Assembly (NCBI RefSeq): GCF_021272185.1
Contig: NZ_JAJSEC010000001.1
Coordinates: 186,001 to 250,000 of the forward strand
DNA: 64,000 nucleotides
Reading direction: 5' to 3'
Origin: Roseivivax sp. GX 12232
GTDB lineage: Bacteria; Pseudomonadota; Alphaproteobacteria; Rhodobacterales; Rhodobacteraceae
A program made the position numbers and the translations under genes. The first letter of the stretch is position 1; the number at the start of each line of letters is the position of its first letter. The notes under the pieces are model-generated. The model saw only the letters and a program-made list of their open reading frames with translations, searched no databases and was not told where the DNA came from. Shown piece by piece: positions 24,008-32,463 of this stretch.

Positions 24008-24429
24008 GCGCCGGGCGGGCCCGCACCTTCGAGGTCCTGACCCGCCTGCGCGAGGCCGAGCTGGAAGAGGCCGCCCGCGAGCTGGCCGAGCTGCGCCGCC
24101 GCGAAAGCGCCGCGCGCAGCCGGGCCGAAAGCCTCGTCGCCCGGATCACCGAGGAAGGCAGCAGCCCTGACAATCCCGCCGCCACCGCCTATCGCGGCCA
24201 GTGGCTCTCGGCGATCAGCGCCGAGCTCGAGGCCGCCTGGGCCGAGGTCGACACGCTGACCCGTCAGATCGAGGGCGCCGCCGCGGCGGTCCGGGGCCGC
24301 TTCGCCCGCGCCAAGCAGATCGAGACCCTGGGCGAGCGCGCCGCCGAGGCCCGGAGCGACGAGGCCAACCGCCGCGCGCGCCGCGCCGCCGAAGAGGATC
24401 TGTCGCGCCCGCGCGCGCCCTTCCTCTGA
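24004..24429 (+). CDS. fliJ: FliJ-like flagellar export protein
   Basis: 141 residues, one long antiparallel coiled coil rich in Ala, Glu and Arg (RLREAELEEAARELAELRRR; IEGAAAAVRGRFARAKQIE). Size, composition and the absence of Gly/Pro breaks match FliJ, the stalk protein of the flagellar export ATPase FliI. The family is poorly conserved, so the name depends on fold character and position. Start overlaps the small exported protein gene by 4 bp. It is the last flagellar gene; a 120-bp gap separates it from the polysaccharide locus. Confidence 0.65.
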   Translation: MSAGRARTFEVLTRLREAELEEAARELAELRRRESAARSRAESLVARITEEGSSPDNPAATAYRGQWLSAISAELEAAWAEVDTLTRQIEGAAAAVRGRFARAKQIETLGERAAEARSDEANRRARRAAEEDLSRPRAPFL

Positions 24430-24549
24430 GCCCCGCCAGCTGACCCCAGACAGCCCTTTGCCCCGTCTCCGCCGCCCGTAAGCGGTTTGTTAGGCTTGAT
24501 CGTGTTAGGCCCTTGCCCCGACAGGCCCGCCACCGAAGACGGATAGCGC

Positions 24550-26244
24550 ATGACGCCCCCTTCCCGCCCCGGCTCCCGCCGCAAGACGCCCTGGTCCGCG
24601 ATCTGGATGTTCGCCGCCGCCGGGCTTGCCGTCCTGGCGCTTTCCGGCGGGGTGGGCACCACCGCGCGCAGCCTCTTCCTGGCCGGCGCCGACGAGGTCG
24701 ATCCGATCATCGCGGGCAGCAACCTCGACGACCTGCCGCAGCTCATGCGCGGCAATATCCCCGTGGTCACCTCGAGCCGCTTCTACGATCTGCCGCGCCG
24801 CGAGAAGCCGCCGCGCATGTGCGAAATGCCCGAGGATTACTTCGACAAGCTCGACCTCGGGCGCGACGAATCCCCCGGCTACACAAGGCGCAACGAATAC
24901 GTGCGCCGCTTCCAGCCGCGCCGGGGCTTTCTGAACGAACGCGAGCTGCGCGCCGCCAAGGTCGCCTGGCTCTACTTCGAGAAGTTCACCCAGGAGGGAA
25001 CGGGGCTCGCCAATTCGGTCGGCAACTACCCCTCGACCACGCTTTGGGACACGGCTTCTTACGTGGCGGGCGCCGTTGCCGCCTACGAGTTCTGCCTGAT
25101 CGAGAAGCCCGAGTTCGACCGCCGCATGACGCAGCTCTTCACCACGCTGAAGACGCTGGACCTCTTCCGCAACGAGATGCCGAACAAGGTTTATCACACC
25201 CGCACCGGCGAGAAGGTGGACTACACCAACAAACCCGGCGAGATCGGCTTTTCCGCGCTCGACATCGGGCGGATGATGGTCTGGATGCGGATCGTGAAGA
25301 ACCGCTACCCGCATCTCGGCAACACCATCGACGCGGTGCTGCTGAAATGGGATTTCTCCAACATCATCACCGAGGAGGGCCTGCTGTTCGGCGCCTATGT
25401 CGACGAGGATACCGGAGAGACGCGTTATGCCCAGGAGGGGCGGCTCGGCTACGAGGAATACGCCGCGAAAGGTTTCGCCCTCTGGGGCTTCCGCCCGATC
25501 CTGGCGCATCGTGCCGAGCCTTTCCTGACCGCCACGATCTACGGCGTGCAGGTGCCCTACGACGGGCGCGACCCGCGGATCTTCCACTCCCAGAACTACG
25601 TGGTGACCGAATCCTACCTGCAGGACGGGCTCGAGCTCGGCTTCGACCTGCCGCATGACGACCACACGCCCGACTGGCTCAGCTCCGACGGCTGGCGGGC
25701 CGAGTTCGCCGACCGCATCTACGAGGTGCAGGAGCAGCGCTGGCGCCACACCGGCTTCATGACCGCCCGGTCCGAGCACAACGTGAAGGGCCCGCCCTAT
25801 TTCACCTACGACACGATCTTCTCGGACGGCTATCCCTGGAACACCGTCACCCCCCGGGGCGATTACACGCCCGACCATGCGGCGGTGGCGGCCAAGGCGG
25901 CGCTGGGGCTCTGGGCGCTCTGGGACACCGATTACACCGACGTCCTCTACGACGCGATCATCGAGCTCTATGACCCCGAGACCGGCATGTACGAGGGTCT
26001 CTACGAACGCGGCCAGGGCCGGGTCGAGATCTTCACCGCCAACAACAACGGGATCATCCTGACCGCGCTGCTCTACAAGCTGCAGGGCAAGATCCTGACG
26101 CCCTACACCGGCGAGACCGAGGTCTGGTACACCGCCTTCCGCGACCAGGACATCCGCGTGCGCCGCAATTATCCCGATCCGCCCCAGCGCGAGGACTGGC
26201 TGCCGGCCCTGCGCCATTCAACCCAGCAGAAGGTGGAATTCTGA
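24550..26244 (+). CDS. DUF3131 (glucoamylase-like) envelope protein, paralogue 1
   Basis: 564 residues. An N-terminal membrane anchor or signal (residues about 15-45) precedes an alpha/alpha-barrel domain of the DUF3131 type, related in fold to glucoamylase-like beta-glucan hydrolases. Marker segments are NYPSTTLWDTASYVAG, FSALDIGRMMVWMRIV and the C-terminal NNNGIILTALLYK. Acidic residues suited to glycosidase catalysis occur (DTASY, DEDTGETRYAQEGRLGYEEYAA in parts). Probably periplasmic, it would trim or process a beta-glucan. A shorter paralogue lies at 36,822. It heads a plus-strand operon; the next gene overlaps by 1 base (TGATG). Confidence 0.75.
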   Translation: MTPPSRPGSRRKTPWSAIWMFAAAGLAVLALSGGVGTTARSLFLAGADEVDPIIAGSNLDDLPQLMRGNIPVVTSSRFYDLPRREKPPRMCEMPEDYFDKLDLGRDESPGYTRRNEYVRRFQPRRGFLNERELRAAKVAWLYFEKFTQEGTGLANSVGNYPSTTLWDTASYVAGAVAAYEFCLIEKPEFDRRMTQLFTTLKTLDLFRNEMPNKVYHTRTGEKVDYTNKPGEIGFSALDIGRMMVWMRIVKNRYPHLGNTIDAVLLKWDFSNIITEEGLLFGAYVDEDTGETRYAQEGRLGYEEYAAKGFALWGFRPILAHRAEPFLTATIYGVQVPYDGRDPRIFHSQNYVVTESYLQDGLELGFDLPHDDHTPDWLSSDGWRAEFADRIYEVQEQRWRHTGFMTARSEHNVKGPPYFTYDTIFSDGYPWNTVTPRGDYTPDHAAVAAKAALGLWALWDTDYTDVLYDAIIELYDPETGMYEGLYERGQGRVEIFTANNNGIILTALLYKLQGKILTPYTGETEVWYTAFRDQDIRVRRNYPDPPQREDWLPALRHSTQQKVEF

Positions 26245-27605
26245 TGCCCCTGTCATCCCTGACGCGCGCGCTCGCCGCGCTGGCGCTCGCGGTCTGCGCC
26301 GCCGGCCCCGCCCCGGCGCAGGAGGCCGGCGCGCCCGACCCGACCTTCGCCTCGGAAAACGCCATCCTCGACACTTCGATCCTCTTTGCCATCGGCGCCC
26401 GCGAGGCCCGGCAGGAGCTGCGCGGCGCCTTCGGCTGGCCGACCTTCCAGGAGGGCCTGGTCGAGGGCGTCTACTTCCGCTTCGACCCCGATGGCTATGC
26501 CCGCTTCGCCCCCTCGCCCCGGCTCGACGCCGATGTCTTCGAGGTCATCTGCCGCCCGCGCACCTATACCTGCATGGGCCGCAAGGGCGCGATGCAGGTG
26601 GGGCTGACGCCTGCCGGGCAGCTGCAGCTCGACATCGAGAACGCCAGCGAGGGCGACGATTTCGTCCTGGCCGAGAACATCGACGAGCTGGCTCTGCCGA
26701 AGACGCTCCTGCAGCCGCTCGACCGGCGGCTCGAGGCGCTTCTCTCCTCGGGCGGGGAGCTGGTGATCCGCCGCAACGGCGCCGAGGTGGTGCGGATCTC
26801 GCTCTCGGGCTTCTACGCCGCCACGACCTACCTGCGCTGGGTCGCGGCCCGGCAGGACTACGCCGTGCTGCCGCGCAGCTGGCCGGTGCCGAACTCGGTC
26901 CAGGACGGCCCCGGAGCGCTGACCCGGACCGAGACCTGGGCCTCGCCCATGCCGCGCCCGCTCACAGCCCCCGGGGCCCCGGCCCAAGCGCCCGCGCCGG
27001 CCCTGCCCGGCACGACCCAGCCCCCGCGCATGGCCGAGGATGTGGCCGAGGTCCGCGGCGAGCTGCGCATCCTGCGCGAGATGATGATGGGCCAGCCCGT
27101 GGTCCCCGCCCCCGGCGCGGGCGCGCCCCTGCCGACCGCCGCGCCTCAGGCCCCCGGGGCCATGGCCGATCGGCTGACCGCGCTCGAGGCCCAGGCCGAG
27201 GCGCTCCTCTCCGAGATCGCCCACCTTCGCGACGTGATGGCCCCCGCCGCCCATGGCGTGCCACAGGCGGCCCTTGCGCCCCAGGGTCTGCCCCCCGCGC
27301 CCGCCGCCCTCAGCAACGGTCCGGGCAGCGAGGCCGAGCGCATCTCCCGCCAGCTCGACTACCTGATGACCGAGATCGGCCTCGCCCCCGACGTGGCGCT
27401 GACGGTGATCCAGCACCAGCGGCTCGAGGCCGACCCCGAGGCCCAGGCCAGCCGCGCCGCCGAGGACGCGCTGATCGACAGCATCCTGGCCGAGATCGGC
27501 CCGGCCCCCGCGCCGCCTCAGCCGCCCGCCCCCGAGATCCCGCCCGAGGACTACCAGCTTCTCAGCGACTACGTCCGCTCCGTCATGGAGGAGATCGACC
27601 GCTAA
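26244..27605 (+). CDS. Exported coiled-coil protein with a Cys-containing domain, paralogue A
   Basis: 453 residues with a signal peptide (ALAALALAVCAAGPAPAQ-EA). Residues about 60-205 form a domain with paired Cys (VICRPRTYTC) ending in a LSGFYAATTYLRWVA stretch. The rest is a Pro/Ala linker with two helical segments (VAEVRGELRILREMM; MADRLTALEAQAEALLSE). The Cys domain is recognisably similar to the next gene (27,720-28,412), so the two are paralogues. I do not recognise the family. Position between DUF3131 and ABC/HlyD genes suggests a periplasmic scaffold in polysaccharide export. Confidence 0.65.
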   Translation: MPLSSLTRALAALALAVCAAGPAPAQEAGAPDPTFASENAILDTSILFAIGAREARQELRGAFGWPTFQEGLVEGVYFRFDPDGYARFAPSPRLDADVFEVICRPRTYTCMGRKGAMQVGLTPAGQLQLDIENASEGDDFVLAENIDELALPKTLLQPLDRRLEALLSSGGELVIRRNGAEVVRISLSGFYAATTYLRWVAARQDYAVLPRSWPVPNSVQDGPGALTRTETWASPMPRPLTAPGAPAQAPAPALPGTTQPPRMAEDVAEVRGELRILREMMMGQPVVPAPGAGAPLPTAAPQAPGAMADRLTALEAQAEALLSEIAHLRDVMAPAAHGVPQAALAPQGLPPAPAALSNGPGSEAERISRQLDYLMTEIGLAPDVALTVIQHQRLEADPEAQASRAAEDALIDSILAEIGPAPAPPQPPAPEIPPEDYQLLSDYVRSVMEEIDR

Positions 27606-27719
27606 GCCCGGGGCATTTGTCTCAAATCCCGCGCATCTGCCCTCGCCGCGCCACAGTCCCGCTCTGCCGCCGCCCCGCCGATCCCGCTACCCTTGCGCCA
27701 TGCAACAGGGAGCGCGCGG

Positions 27720-28412
27720 ATGGTCCGGGCCCACAAATTGTCACTCTGGGCGCTCGGCGGCGCGCTGATCCTCTGCGCCCTTCTGCTGCGCCCAGGCAGC
27801 GCCGCGCCCGCGGAGCTGCGATCCGAGATCTCCGTCGACGGGCCCGCGCTGTTCTACGCGGTCTCGGGCGAGGCGCGCCGCCCGCTTTGGGCGGTGCACT
27901 GCCGGCTGCGCCTGCGCGGCTGCATCGCCCGCGCGCCCGGCCTGGTCCTGCGCCTCGACGAAGCGGGCGCCCCCTGGCTCCTCGCCGCGGTCCCACCCGG
28001 CGCGCGGATCTCGCTTGCCCGGCGCAACACCAGCCAGCCGCTGCCCGGCCTGCTGACCGCGCCCCTCGAGCCGGAGGTGCTGGCGCGCCTCTCCGCCCCC
28101 GGAGCCGCGCTGATCGTCGAGGACGCCGGCCAGGTGATCCTGCAGAGCCCCACCGAAGGGCTCACCGAGGTCGCCGCCTACCTCGCCTGGCTCGCCAGCG
28201 ACAACGCCCGGACGCTGGGCGACGCGCGCCTCTGGCCGAAAGGCGGCCCGCTTCAACCCGAAGCGATGACGCCCGAGGTCCTCGAACGCTTTGCCGTCCA
28301 GGACCGCCGCGCCCGCGAGGCCGCCCGCCAGCTCATCCCGGTGACCAAGCCGCAAAGCGAGTTCGCCCTGCGCGCCCAGGCCCCCGACCGCGCCCAGCTG
28401 CCCGCCCGCTAG
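27720..28412 (+). CDS. Exported protein, paralogue B of the Cys-containing domain
   Basis: 230 residues from ATG 27,720 (AGGGA upstream). One N-terminal hydrophobic segment (LWALGGALILCALLL) acts as signal or anchor. The body shares with the preceding protein the order paired Cys (VHCRLRLRGC), a segment of PL-x-L basic residues, AALIVEDAGQVIL and a final YLAWLA helix. It lacks the long coiled-coil tail. Function unknown. A 115-bp gap separates it from its paralogue, and 82 bp from the ABC gene, with nothing recognised in either gap. Confidence 0.65.
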   Translation: MVRAHKLSLWALGGALILCALLLRPGSAAPAELRSEISVDGPALFYAVSGEARRPLWAVHCRLRLRGCIARAPGLVLRLDEAGAPWLLAAVPPGARISLARRNTSQPLPGLLTAPLEPEVLARLSAPGAALIVEDAGQVILQSPTEGLTEVAAYLAWLASDNARTLGDARLWPKGGPLQPEAMTPEVLERFAVQDRRAREAARQLIPVTKPQSEFALRAQAPDRAQLPAR

Positions 28413-28494
28413 GCCGCGCGCCGCGCCTCTCGCAAGGCTTTCTTAAGGGAGATCGGCTAGCAAGGGCGCGCCCCCTCGCGGCCAGGACCCCAGG

Positions 28495-30459
28495 ATGCTG
28501 CATCTCACCGATCTCGCCACCCGCCCCTCCGACGACGACAGCGCCGCGCTGCCTCCCGCGACCCCGCCGCGCCTGCGCGACCGGGCCCAGGAACGCTGGA
28601 GCCTGACGATCGGCGCGATTTTCGCGGGCGCCGAGGCGCTCTGCCTCTGCGCCGCGGGCTTCCTGACGGTGCTCTTTGCCACGCTCGTCGGCGAACAGGG
28701 GGAGCTCTCCATGGTCGGCCCGCTCCTGGCGCTCGGCGCCAGTTTTGTCCTGGCCATGCTGGTCCTGAGCTACACGCAGGCCCGCGCGCTTTCCGGCCAA
28801 CGCGCGCTCCGCCGCCGTGCCAGCCTGGCCGGCCGCGCCTTTGCGGCGGGTTTCCTCTGCCTCGCGCTGGCCCTGCTGCATCCCCTTTTGGGCGCCGCGC
28901 CCCTTGCAGCCACCTTGCTCGGCGCCGGCGCCCTGGCGCTGGTGGCCCGCCGCGCCCCGCACGAACCGCTCTGGGATTTCCTCCCGCAAGAGGCCGTGGC
29001 GCTCCTCTCCGGCCGCGATGCCCGGGGCCTCGAGCTGGCGCTCGCCCCGCCACCCGGCCCGGTCCTCGCCACGGCCACGATCCGCGCCGCCCAGGCGCTG
29101 GCGCTGGTCCTCGCCGCGGGCGCCGCGGCTTACCTGACCGGCCAGAGCACGCTCGCGCTCGCGGGCTACGCGCCGCCGGTGCTGGCCGCCCCTTGGGCGA
29201 CCGGCGCGCTGCTGGCCTGGCTCGCCGAGGTGCTCTCCGACCGCGCCGCGCGCCTCCCCGCCACAACCGCGCTCCGCCCCGATCCCCCGCCCGAAGGCGA
29301 GGCCGAGGAGGTCGGCCTGCATGTCACCCATCTGACCCTGCGCGACGCCAGCGGCACGCCGCGCCTCTCTGACGTCAACCTGGAATGCGAGCCGGGCATG
29401 GTCACCGGCCTTCTCGGCGACAGCGGATCGGGGAAAAGCCTTCTTCTGCAAGCCCTTGCCGACCCCCATGCGCTCGAGGGCATGCAGGTCACCGGCCGCG
29501 CCAGCCTCAGCGGCCGCGATCTCTGGCAGCGCGCCGCCGCCGAACAGGCGGTGATGCTCGCCCATCTGCCCGAGGCCCCGATCCTCCTCGCCGCAAGCGG
29601 CGCCGACAACCTCACCTGCTTTCACCCCGGCGATCTGCTCGCGCGCGGCAAATGGTTCCTCGAACAGCTGGTCTTCGCCACCGACATGGTCGAGGAAATC
29701 TGCGCCACCGGCGACGCCCGCCGCCTGCCCTACATGCAGCGCAAGGCCCTGGCGCTGGCCCGCGCTTTCCTGCTCGGGCCCGAGCTCTACCTGCTCGACC
29801 GCCCCGAAGATGGTCTGCCGCCCAAGCTCATCCCCGCCCTCGAACGCCGCATCACCCACGAGGTCCGCCTGGGCCGCAGCATCCTCATGGTGACCGACAA
29901 CCGCGCGCTTCTGGCGCTCTGCGACCGCATGGTGGTGCTGCAGAACGGACGCGTCGTGGACTACGGCACCGCCGAGGGCATCCGCGACCGCCAGGACACC
30001 GGCTGGGCCCGCTTCCGCGGCCGCCGCGAACTGGCCAGCGACGACAGCCTCCGCTTCTGGGTGCGCTCGCATTTCTACCGCGCCGGCGACGAGGCCAACC
30101 GCCGCAAGCTCGCCGCCGTCGCCTCGCAGCTCCTGGCGCTCTCCTGTCAGAGCCGCGACCGCCAGGCGCCGGGCCATGTGAGCTTCACCTTCAAGCATTT
30201 CCAGGGTCATTGCCTCCTGCGCATGCAGGATAGCGAGGCCCCGATCGGCCAGGCGCATCTTGACCGCGCGCGGGAAGAGGCAGCCTCCGACAAGCCCGAG
30301 GCCCGGTTGTCGCCGCTTGCCGCCCTGATGCGCCTTTGCCTCGCGGTTGAGCCCGGCAGCCATCTCGACGACCGCATGATCGAGACCCGGATCGAGACCT
30401 ATGATCCGCGCAAGACCCGCCCGCCGCCTTTGCCCGGGGACACCGATGCCCCGGCCTGA
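28495..30459 (+). CDS. ABC-type protein with degenerate nucleotide-binding motifs
   Basis: 654 residues. Residues 35-245 hold four to five hydrophobic helices, fewer than the usual six of an ABC exporter. Residues 275-500 form an ABC domain: Walker A GDSGSGKS (308-316) is intact, but the LSGGQ signature is LPYMQ (411-415), the catalytic Glu after Walker B Asp is Arg (LLDRPEDG), and the switch His is Asp (MVTDNRALL). Residues 500-654 are a C-terminal extension unlike ABC exporters. It may bind ATP without efficient hydrolysis. It is coupled to the HlyD-like gene by a 14-base overlap, so the two probably form one inner-membrane assembly. Confidence 0.8.
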   Translation: MLHLTDLATRPSDDDSAALPPATPPRLRDRAQERWSLTIGAIFAGAEALCLCAAGFLTVLFATLVGEQGELSMVGPLLALGASFVLAMLVLSYTQARALSGQRALRRRASLAGRAFAAGFLCLALALLHPLLGAAPLAATLLGAGALALVARRAPHEPLWDFLPQEAVALLSGRDARGLELALAPPPGPVLATATIRAAQALALVLAAGAAAYLTGQSTLALAGYAPPVLAAPWATGALLAWLAEVLSDRAARLPATTALRPDPPPEGEAEEVGLHVTHLTLRDASGTPRLSDVNLECEPGMVTGLLGDSGSGKSLLLQALADPHALEGMQVTGRASLSGRDLWQRAAAEQAVMLAHLPEAPILLAASGADNLTCFHPGDLLARGKWFLEQLVFATDMVEEICATGDARRLPYMQRKALALARAFLLGPELYLLDRPEDGLPPKLIPALERRITHEVRLGRSILMVTDNRALLALCDRMVVLQNGRVVDYGTAEGIRDRQDTGWARFRGRRELASDDSLRFWVRSHFYRAGDEANRRKLAAVASQLLALSCQSRDRQAPGHVSFTFKHFQGHCLLRMQDSEAPIGQAHLDRAREEAASDKPEARLSPLAALMRLCLAVEPGSHLDDRMIETRIETYDPRKTRPPPLPGDTDAPA

Positions 30460-31756
30460 CCCCGCGCGCCGCACCCTGCCCCGCCGCGCGTCGCCAATGT
30501 CACGCATCGGCTGGCTGGGCCTCGGCCTGACGCTGGTCGCGCTCCTGCTTTTCGCGGTCGCCAATTGGCTCGCGGGCCAGGAGCTGACCCCGCGCCACAG
30601 CTACTACGGCAGCCTGCGCCCCACCGGAGAGCCGCATCCCGTGGCCCTGCCCCCCCATGCCCTGCTGAAAGAGGTGGTCGTGACCGAAGGCGCTCAAGTC
30701 GCCCGCGGCGAAACCGTCGCCATCTACGACCTGCCCGCCCTCCGCGCCGAGGCCGAAGCACTGGAGCTCGAACGGCTGCACGACAGCGTCTTGCAGCAAT
30801 GCCTGCTCGCCGACCAAAAGCCCCGCATGCCCGGCGCCTTCGCCCCCGAAGACGCCAAAGCCGCTGCCATGGCCCGCGCCGTCCGAAGCTGCCGCGAGTT
30901 GCGCCAGGCCGAAGAGGACATCCGCGCCCACCACGCCGCTCGCCGCCGAGCGGTCGAAGCCGAACGCGCCGTCCTCGCCCGCTACCTCGACAGTCTCACC
31001 GGAGCACCGCGGACCTTGGGTCCAGACACCGTTTCACCCGCCGCAGGCACCGCGACCACCGAGCCACGCCGAGCCCTCGCCCTGGCCCTCGCCGCCCAGC
31101 GCCTCGCGGCCCGCCTGACCGAAATCACCGCCGAAGAATCCACCGCCCTCCGCACCCATCACGCCCAGATCACAGCCCGCCTCGCCTTCCTCGCGGAATC
31201 CACCCAGGCCAACATGCTCCGCGCCAAAGCCCTGGCCCGACACATCAAGACCCCTCGCCTTCAGGCCCCCGTCACCGGCCGCATCGCCCGCATCCGCCCA
31301 CTGGCCCAATCCGCACCAACGGCGAGCTCGCTTCCCCTGCTCGACATGACCACCGATGCAACGCCCGGCTTCACCGTCACCATTGATCTACCCGCGTCGC
31401 GGCTCCCGAACATTTCCCGCGGTCAATCCGTCGAAGTTCAGCTCGTGAACCTGCCGCGCCAATGGCCCGAACTGACAGGCCAGATCTCCCGAATCGAAGC
31501 GCAGAAAAATGGGCGCCTGCAGGCCCGCATTGCACTGTCCAAGGAAGACACCGACCTTCTCGCGCACCCTGAGAACGGCATCGGCCTGATCTCGACCTAC
31601 ACAGCCGCAGAGGTGCGGCTAGTCCATGCGGCTCGCCCACTCGAGCAAGCAGCTACTCGCGCAATCCTAAACATTCTGCCGCCAGCGACTGCGTGGTTCG
31701 GCTCACGGCTTGGGGCTTTAAGGCTCCAATCTCAGGAGATGCCAGCCTTATTTTAA
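30446..31756 (+). CDS. HlyD-family periplasmic adaptor protein
   Basis: 436 residues from ATG 30,446. One N-terminal membrane helix (IGWLGLGLTLVALLLFAV), a biotinyl-lipoyl-like half (LLKEVVVTEGAQVARGETVA), a long helical hairpin (about residues 100-265), the returning lipoyl half (RLQAPVTGRIARIRPLAQ) and a beta-barrel domain (VTIDLPASRLPNISRGQSV) are in the standard order of membrane fusion proteins. It would bridge the inner-membrane ABC protein to an outer-membrane channel or act on a synthase. Overlap with the ABC gene supports a functional pair. No outer-membrane TolC gene is present in the window. Confidence 0.85.
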   Translation: MPRPDPARRTLPRRASPMSRIGWLGLGLTLVALLLFAVANWLAGQELTPRHSYYGSLRPTGEPHPVALPPHALLKEVVVTEGAQVARGETVAIYDLPALRAEAEALELERLHDSVLQQCLLADQKPRMPGAFAPEDAKAAAMARAVRSCRELRQAEEDIRAHHAARRRAVEAERAVLARYLDSLTGAPRTLGPDTVSPAAGTATTEPRRALALALAAQRLAARLTEITAEESTALRTHHAQITARLAFLAESTQANMLRAKALARHIKTPRLQAPVTGRIARIRPLAQSAPTASSLPLLDMTTDATPGFTVTIDLPASRLPNISRGQSVEVQLVNLPRQWPELTGQISRIEAQKNGRLQARIALSKEDTDLLAHPENGIGLISTYTAAEVRLVHAARPLEQAATRAILNILPPATAWFGSRLGALRLQSQEMPALF

Positions 31757-31782
31757 GGTCCGGACCAGATCCCCCAAACCCT

Positions 31783-32304
31783 CTAGAGCCCCGCCGTCTC
31801 CGCGCTGCATCGCCGCACATAGACAGTCACGCGCCGCTGCCAGGCACTGGCCGCAGCAAGCTCCTGCATCGGCTCCGCAGCCCCCAGCCCCTCAACACGC
31901 TGGATCCGAGCGCGCCCGATCTGAGCCGCCAGCGCCTCTTCCACAACCCGAGCCCGTCGGGTCGAAAGCGGCAAGTTTACCGAGGGCGCACCGCTCGCAT
32001 CCGAATGGCCGCTGAGTTTCAGACAGCTGCCTGCCAGAGCCTTCGTCCCAAGAATCTCGGCGATCTTCGAAATCTGCCGCTCCGCCGCAGCATCGAGACG
32101 CGTGCCTCCGCCGCGAAAGAAAACACTGCTCTCACGAAAACGCGCTGGTGGGGCTCCTTCCGCATCGCGCGCTGCACAGCCCGGTGCCTCCATGTCGTAG
32201 AGCACACGGATCTGCCGGCAGTCCTCTGCCGTCAACCCCTGCGCCGGTGCCGTTTCGGGTACGCAAAGACACAGCGCTATTGCGCCGCAGATAGTTCTCA
32301 ACAT
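31783..32304 (-). CDS. Small exported OmpA-domain protein, copy 1
   Basis: 173 residues from ATG 32,304 with an ideal AAAGGAGGT ribosome-binding site. Signal peptide about residues 1-21 (LRTICGAIALCLCVPETAPA). A short Cys-containing segment (DCRQIRV then APGC) is followed by an OmpA-like peptidoglycan-binding domain (LKLSGHSDASG, LSTRRARVVEEAL, RVEGLGAAEPM). Convergent with the HlyD-like gene (26-bp gap) and opposite in strand to its neighbours. A closely similar small OmpA protein is encoded at 40,325-40,858, with the same Cys spacing. Probably a periplasmic peptidoglycan anchor for the envelope complex. Confidence 0.85.
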   Translation of the reverse strand: MLRTICGAIALCLCVPETAPAQGLTAEDCRQIRVLYDMEAPGCAARDAEGAPPARFRESSVFFRGGGTRLDAAAERQISKIAEILGTKALAGSCLKLSGHSDASGAPSVNLPLSTRRARVVEEALAAQIGRARIQRVEGLGAAEPMQELAAASAWQRRVTVYVRRCSAETAGL

Positions 32305-32463
32305 TGCGCACCTCCTTTGCGCGTCATTCTTACCCGCAACCGTAAAGAAATCCTTGAAGCGCATTGGGCGACCGCCCGAACAAAACCCGAAAATCCGCCG
32401 CGCAATAACCATTTCTTCGGACATTGCCCGCAGTCTGGCCGCGAGAGACGACAGACGGATGCC

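Noticed and set aside
24505-26217. 570-codon minus-strand frame opposite the first DUF3131 gene
   Set aside because: Composition is that of an antisense shadow; the plus-strand protein has a paralogue at 36,822 with the same motifs.
28333-30564. 743-codon minus-strand frame opposite the ABC-type gene
   Set aside because: No recognisable domain; the plus-strand frame has Walker A and overlaps the HlyD gene in a normal operon manner.
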